Assembly (NCBI RefSeq): GCF_022370635.2
Contig: NZ_CP092362.2
Coordinates: 2,418,001 to 2,482,000, forward strand
DNA from: Mycolicibacterium crocinum
GTDB taxonomy: Bacteria > Actinomycetota > Actinomycetes > Mycobacteriales > Mycobacteriaceae
Length of the DNA: 64,000 nucleotides
Reading direction: 5' to 3'
Below, one piece after another: positions 60,376 to 64,000 of the stretch. The notes under the pieces are model-generated. The model was given only the letters and a program-made list of their open reading frames with translations. It ran no database searches and was not told where the DNA came from. Every line of letters starts with the position of its first letter. Positions within the stretch are counted from its first letter, which is position 1. Position numbers and translations under genes: made by a program.

Positions 60376-61295
60376 AGCTCCAACTCCACTCGGCCGCGGC
60401 CGCGGGAGACGCAGGCCATCATCGAGTGACGCCGCTCGTCGTCGGTGAGGAAGAGGTCGCGGTGCAGCACGGTGCCCGAGCGCACGGTGACTCGGCACTC
60501 GCCGCAGACGCCCTGTCGGCACAGGTTCGGGATGCTATGACCGTGTGTGGTCAGGCACTCGAGCAGTGAGGCCCCCGACTCGACGGTGAAAACCTCTCCG
60601 CTTGATGATAATTCGACCTCGAACGGGTCGCCGGGCGCCAACTCCCCGCCGAAGTGTTCGACATGGATGCGGCTCGGCGGCCAGCCCAGCTCGGCAGCCA
60701 TCGCGACGACGACGTCGATGAATTGGCTTGGGCCGCAGATATAGGCGTGGGTGCCGAACGGCTGGCCGACCAGTGCCGGTGCCAATTCGGCGAGGAAGGC
60801 CGCGCGGTCGGTGAAGAACGAGGCGTTGTCGGTCAGCGAGCTGATCTCATCGACGTAGGCGCCGCGCCCCTCACGAAAGACGTAGAGCAACAGCACGTCT
60901 CGGCCCCAGCGCTTGGCCGTGCGCAGATGCGAGATCATCGGGGTGATCCCGATTCCGGCGGCGATCAACAGGTGGCGGCGAGCCCGCAACACCGGGGCGA
61001 ACGCACTACGCGGCGGATGCGCAACGACGGTGTCGCCGACACCGAGTTGCCGGTGGATCCACCGCGATCCACCCCGGCCCTGCGGGCATTCCAAAACCGA
61101 CACCACATAGAGGTGGGGTGCGGCGGTCTCCCCGGTCAGCGAGTATGCGTTGGCCCCGCCGGCGCATTCGATCACCAGGTGACTGCCCGGTGTGAACGAC
61201 GGCAGCACCTCTCCGTCGGCATCGGCCAGGGTCAGAGTCCTGATCCCGGGGACGGTGTCGTCGATGTCGACGACCGTCAGCGTCAGCGTGGTCAT
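60372..61295 (-). CDS. PDR/VanB-type FMN and 2Fe-2S oxidoreductase
   Basis: A 307-residue phthalate-dioxygenase-reductase type protein. The FMN/NAD module has FTPGSHLVIE near residue 35, YSLTGE, and LLIAAGIGITPMISHL near 110. A C-terminal plant-type ferredoxin has CRQGVCGEC (C-x4-C-x2-C) near residue 263 and the fourth Cys in SMMACVS. It should pass electrons from NAD(P)H to the DUF3445 heme protein. Overlaps of four bases on both sides support one operon. Confidence 0.9.
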   Translation of the reverse strand: MTTLTLTVVDIDDTVPGIRTLTLADADGEVLPSFTPGSHLVIECAGGANAYSLTGETAAPHLYVVSVLECPQGRGGSRWIHRQLGVGDTVVAHPPRSAFAPVLRARRHLLIAAGIGITPMISHLRTAKRWGRDVLLLYVFREGRGAYVDEISSLTDNASFFTDRAAFLAELAPALVGQPFGTHAYICGPSQFIDVVVAMAAELGWPPSRIHVEHFGGELAPGDPFEVELSSSGEVFTVESGASLLECLTTHGHSIPNLCRQGVCGECRVTVRSGTVLHRDLFLTDDERRHSMMACVSRGRGRVELEL

Positions 61296-61819
61296 GTGCC
61301 GGTGGTCGCGAATCCGAGGTGAGCACCTACTCGCCGGGAGACGTGGTAGTAGACGTGCAGCTGACGGCGGCAGCCGGAGCAGGAGATCTCGTCGGTCAGC
61401 CCCACTGTCGCGGTCATGGTGGTGCGGCAGTGCGCGCAGTAGATGTCGCGAGTGTCCACTTCGGTACTGGCAACGACGATTTCGTCGTCGTCGGCCCCGA
61501 TTTCCATCGCATGGGCGCGCACGCGAAGGCACACGTGCGCGGGTCCGGCCACGAGCAGCCGCCATCCGACTTTCGCGTCGGTGAGGTCGGCGTCCAACGC
61601 CGCACAAGCCGCGGTTGCGTCGGCGACGTGATGCACCCGCGGCTCGGCATCGGGATGTTCGGCGTTGATCTGGGCCCGCCACTGCTCGGCGATGCCGGTG
61701 GCGTCGGCTCCGATGGCCAGCACGGTCCATTGACGGCCGGTGAGATCGGCGGCCGGACACCTGGGTTCGACCGCCCAGGCCGGGATGCTGGTCAGCTCCA
61801 GATCGGGTGTCATCGTCAC
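61292..61819 (-). CDS. DmmA-like dimethylamine monooxygenase subunit
   Basis: A 175-residue protein of the DmmA group. The N-terminal part is Rossmann-like (VLAIGADATGIAEQWRAQI), and the C-terminus has two Cys pairs, CAHC and CSGC, near residues 129-149 in a rubredoxin-like or zinc-ribbon arrangement, followed by QLHVYYHVSRRVGAHLGF. The first gene of the three-gene operon. The start may be the GTG at 61819 or the ATG at 61813. The natural amine substrate is not known. Confidence 0.78.
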   Translation of the reverse strand: MTMTPDLELTSIPAWAVEPRCPAADLTGRQWTVLAIGADATGIAEQWRAQINAEHPDAEPRVHHVADATAACAALDADLTDAKVGWRLLVAGPAHVCLRVRAHAMEIGADDDEIVVASTEVDTRDIYCAHCRTTMTATVGLTDEISCSGCRRQLHVYYHVSRRVGAHLGFATTGT

Positions 61820-61832
61820 CCGATGCTAGTGG

Positions 61833-62648
61833 TCAGCGCTTGTTCGTGAACCCGGCGTCAACCGGCAGCGTGACGCCGGTGACGTAGCGCCCGGCGTCGG
61901 ACACCAGGTAGTACACCGCGTTGGCGATGTCCTCGGGTTCCAGGGTCTCCACTGGCAGCGGATTGCTCATATCGGGCCCGCCGAGCGACTGCTGAGCGAA
62001 GCCTTCCAGCCAGGAGCGGGTGAACTCGTTGTCGATCATCGGTGTGTTCACCCCGGCCGGATGCACCGAGTTGACCCGAATATTGAACTGGGCAAGGAAA
62101 TTGGCGTACGCCCGCATAAGCCCGACCACGCCGTGCTTGGCGACCGTATACCCCAGCGATCCGGCCACCGGAGCTCCGATGCCGACCAAGCCGGCCACCG
62201 AGCTGGTCAGCACGATCGCGCCGCCGTCGCCCTGCTTGATCATCGGCTTCATCGCCACGTCGACGGTGTGATAGACCCCGGTCAGGTTGACGTCGATGAC
62301 GTCCTGCCACGCGTTCTCGTCGGCCATCGGGGCGATCCCGGCGTTGGCGATCACGATGTCGAGCCGGCCCAGCTCCTCGGTGCCTTTGCGCACGGCCGAC
62401 TTCAACGCCGACCGGTCGCGAACATCGGCCTCACAGGCGACGATGCGCGCCCCGGTGTCCTCGACGAGCTTGACCGTCGCGGCCATATCCTCCGGCGTGG
62501 CCAGGGGATAGGGGACGCTGGCGATCTGGTCGCAGAGGTCGACCGCGATGATGCTGGCACCTTCCGATGCCAGCTTCAGCGCGTGCGCTCGGCCCTGGCC
62601 GCGGGCCGCACCGGTGATCAGTGCGACCTTGCCGTCGAGTCCACCCAT
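61833..62648 (-). CDS. Mycofactocin-coupled SDR family oxidoreductase (Rv2750 type)
   Basis: A 271-residue short-chain dehydrogenase. The cofactor motif [12 protein letters not shown] near residue 13 and the insertion [22 protein letters not shown] after the acidic IAVDLCDQ are marks of the mycofactocin-dependent SDR subgroup, which holds NAD tightly. The catalytic Ser (TSSVAG near 145) and YTVAKHG (YxxxK near 163) are intact. It corresponds to Rv2750 by order and sequence. The ABM gene lies two bases upstream. Confidence 0.9.
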   Translation of the reverse strand: MGGLDGKVALITGAARGQGRAHALKLASEGASIIAVDLCDQIASVPYPLATPEDMAATVKLVEDTGARIVACEADVRDRSALKSAVRKGTEELGRLDIVIANAGIAPMADENAWQDVIDVNLTGVYHTVDVAMKPMIKQGDGGAIVLTSSVAGLVGIGAPVAGSLGYTVAKHGVVGLMRAYANFLAQFNIRVNSVHPAGVNTPMIDNEFTRSWLEGFAQQSLGGPDMSNPLPVETLEPEDIANAVYYLVSDAGRYVTGVTLPVDAGFTNKR

Positions 62649-62650
62649 GC

Positions 62651-62965
62651 TTACGGGCGAACCTGGCCCTTGGCGGGGTCGCCGGCCGGGATGGGCTGCA
62701 GCATCTTGATGTCCGGAGCGCCGTCGAGGTGCTCACCGATCTCGCCGAACAGGGTGCTCACGCCCGGTGCGGTGCTGTGAGTCTTCAGCGCGTCCTCGTC
62801 GGCCCACTGCTCGACGAAGACGAACGTCTTGTCGCCTTCGTGCACGGCGTAGAGGTCGCAACCGGGCTCCTCGTGAACCGCCGCGACGGCCTTCTTGCAG
62901 GCCTCGCGCACAGCGTCGACGGATTCGGGCTTGACGGTGAAGCTGGCAACGACGACGACGGGCAT
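62651..62965 (-). CDS. Antibiotic biosynthesis monooxygenase (ABM) domain protein (Rv2749 type)
   Basis: A 104-residue ferredoxin-fold ABM protein: [24 protein letters not shown], then [32 protein letters not shown] and [10 protein letters not shown]. Such dimers act as quinol monooxygenases or heme/quinone-related enzymes. The ATG at 62965 follows AGGAG. It is co-directional with and almost adjoins the SDR gene. Confidence 0.88.
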   Translation of the reverse strand: MPVVVVASFTVKPESVDAVREACKKAVAAVHEEPGCDLYAVHEGDKTFVFVEQWADEDALKTHSTAPGVSTLFGEIGEHLDGAPDIKMLQPIPAGDPAKGQVRP

Positions 62966-63145
62966 GAGCGAGCTCCTCAACGGCTTCGGGTAGGTGTGAC
63001 GGCGCTTACGTTAGACCTGCTTTGTAATGCCGCAAGAAGGGGTCCCGGTCAGCGGCGCGGGGTCGATTTCGGGCGTTGGTCGCAGGTTGGCAACGACGCG
63101 CCGCGTAACGGGTGTTGCGGATGGTGCAGATGGGGCATCTGCGAC

Positions 63146-63151
63146 TAGGCT
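63146..63151 (+). promoter_or_regulatory. -10 element (TAGGCT) for leaderless ftsK
   Basis: TAGGCT is followed by TGCCCGC and then the ATG at 63159, seven bases later. The same hexamer with TTGCC-like spacing precedes ribF. Confidence 0.45.
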
Positions 63152-63158
63152 TGCCCGC

Positions 63159-64000
63159 ATGGCGAACAAGACGGCCGCTCGCTCAAGCGCGCGAACGACC
63201 AGGTCAAAGGGTGCGTCACGGCCGGCCAAGCCGGCGCCGCGACGCAAGCCCGCCAAGAAGCGCACCTCCTCGCCCGTCGCCACCGCGGCGGCCGCCGGTG
63301 GACGGGCTGCGCGGGCGACCTGGCTGATGTTGGCCAAGGGGGCGGGCTCGACCGCCCGATCGGTCGGTCGAGCCCGTGACATCGAGCCGGGTCACCGCCG
63401 CGACGGCATCGCCTTGGGGTTGATGGCCGTCGCGGTGGTGATCGCGGCCAGCTCCTGGTTCGACGCCGCCCGGCCCGTCGGCGCGTGGATCGACTCGGTG
63501 CTGCGAACCCTGGTCGGCGGCGCGGTTGTCCTGCTGCCGATCGCGATCGCCGTCATCGCGGTACTGCTGATGCGCACCGAACCCAATCCTGAAGCGCGGC
63601 CGCGACTGATTCTGGGTTGCGCGATGGTCGCGCTGCCGGTGCTGGGGCTGTGGCATCTGTGGTCGGGGGCGCCCCAGGACCCCGGCGCGCGCCAACGCGC
63701 CGCGGGCTTCATCGGCTTCGCCATCGGCGGTCCGCTGTCCGACGGGCTGACCGCGTGGATCGCGACCCCGCTGCTCATCCTTGCCGCGCTGTTCGGGCTG
63801 CTGCTGCTGACCGGCACCACGATCCGCGAGGTGCCCGACACGCTCTATGCGATGTTCAGCACGCGCGACCACTACGACGAGGACGACGAGTACTACGACG
63901 ACGAGCCCGAGGACGCCGCACCCGCTGAGCCGGAGGACTTCTCCGACGGCTACTACGACGACCCGCGGTCTTACACCGACGAGGCACCGGCCTGGCCCGG
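63159..64000 (+). CDS. ftsK: DNA translocase FtsK (5' part, runs off the window)
   Basis: The first 280 residues of FtsK. A basic N-terminus (ANKTAARSSARTTRSKG, then RPAKPAPRRKPAKKR) is followed by about four transmembrane helices (GIALGLMAVAVVIAASSWF, VVLLPIAIAVIAVLLM, LILGCAMVALPVLGLW and LLILAALFGLLLLTGTTI) and an acidic Asp/Glu/Tyr linker (YDEDDEYYDDEPEDAAP). The motor and gamma domains lie beyond the window. Gene order (rnj, SDR, ABM, ftsK) matches Rv2752c-Rv2748c. Confidence 0.93.
   Translation, partial: MANKTAARSSARTTRSKGASRPAKPAPRRKPAKKRTSSPVATAAAAGGRAARATWLMLAKGAGSTARSVGRARDIEPGHRRDGIALGLMAVAVVIAASSWFDAARPVGAWIDSVLRTLVGGAVVLLPIAIAVIAVLLMRTEPNPEARPRLILGCAMVALPVLGLWHLWSGAPQDPGARQRAAGFIGFAIGGPLSDGLTAWIATPLLILAALFGLLLLTGTTIREVPDTLYAMFSTRDHYDEDDEYYDDEPEDAAPAEPEDFSDGYYDDPRSYTDEAPAWP

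Overview
This is high-GC actinobacterial DNA, and gene content and order identify it as a Mycobacterium / Mycolicibacterium chromosome. The run ylxR-infB-rbfA-nrnA-dinF, echA16, phosphoesterase-pptT-truB, mntR-ribF, rpsO-pnp-pepR, ald-aldR, dapB, thyA-dfrA, thyX-dapA-rnj and ftsK is the Rv2840c to Rv2748c backbone of M. tuberculosis, with insertions. A class A beta-lactamase gene next to ald matches the position of blaS in M. smegmatis, which suggests a fast-growing species.

Layout. 0-7.7 kb: an FAD oxidoreductase, then translation-factor and RNA-turnover genes and a MATE transporter preceded by a hairpin. 7.7-16.8 kb: accessory genes (methyltransferase, secreted Calx-beta/GH18 protein, enoyl-CoA hydratase, lipoprotein, TetR, DUF2277/DUF1802, CocE-type hydrolase, DUF3558-like protein). 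16.9-33.2 kb: housekeeping backbone (pptT, truB, mntR, ribF, rpsO, pnp, pepR, bla, ald, dapB) with an ArsR/SRPBCC pair and readable operators. 33.2-34.1 kb: a small secreted protein and a flavodoxin-like protein. 34.1-45.7 kb: an accessory minus-strand gene block. 45.8-48.9 kb: a broken gene, an AhpD-like protein with a TetR gene, a membrane protein and a dienelactone hydrolase. 49-57.7 kb: thyA-dfrA-ycaQ-like, acyl-CoA ligase, diguanylate cyclase, thyX-dapA-rnj. 57.7-64 kb: membrane proteins, a three-gene amine-demethylase-type operon, a mycofactocin-type SDR with an ABM protein, and the start of ftsK.

The most unusual part is 34.1-45.7 kb. Eight consecutive minus-strand genes overlap or abut one another (34077-41185). 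They encode a protein with the sequence pattern of an HK97-fold/encapsulin shell, an isoprenyl diphosphate synthase with a eukaryote-like second Asp-rich motif, two orphan small helical proteins, a CrtC/AttH-like protein, an SCP2-like lipid-carrier protein, a large FAD amine-oxidase/desaturase-type enzyme, and a low-complexity protein carrying a duplicated amphipathic motif. Just upstream on the same strand is a 1435-residue AAA-ATPase/GAF/class III nucleotide cyclase. I read this as a candidate isoprenoid-processing nanocompartment under cyclic-nucleotide-linked control. The shell assignment is by pattern only and needs a structure prediction.

Many starts follow a TAnnnT hexamer by 6-8 bases (ylxR, mntR, ribF, arsR, aldR, dapB, thyA, thyX, dapA, ftsK). 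This fits leaderless transcription, which is common in mycobacteria, and I used it to choose starts.
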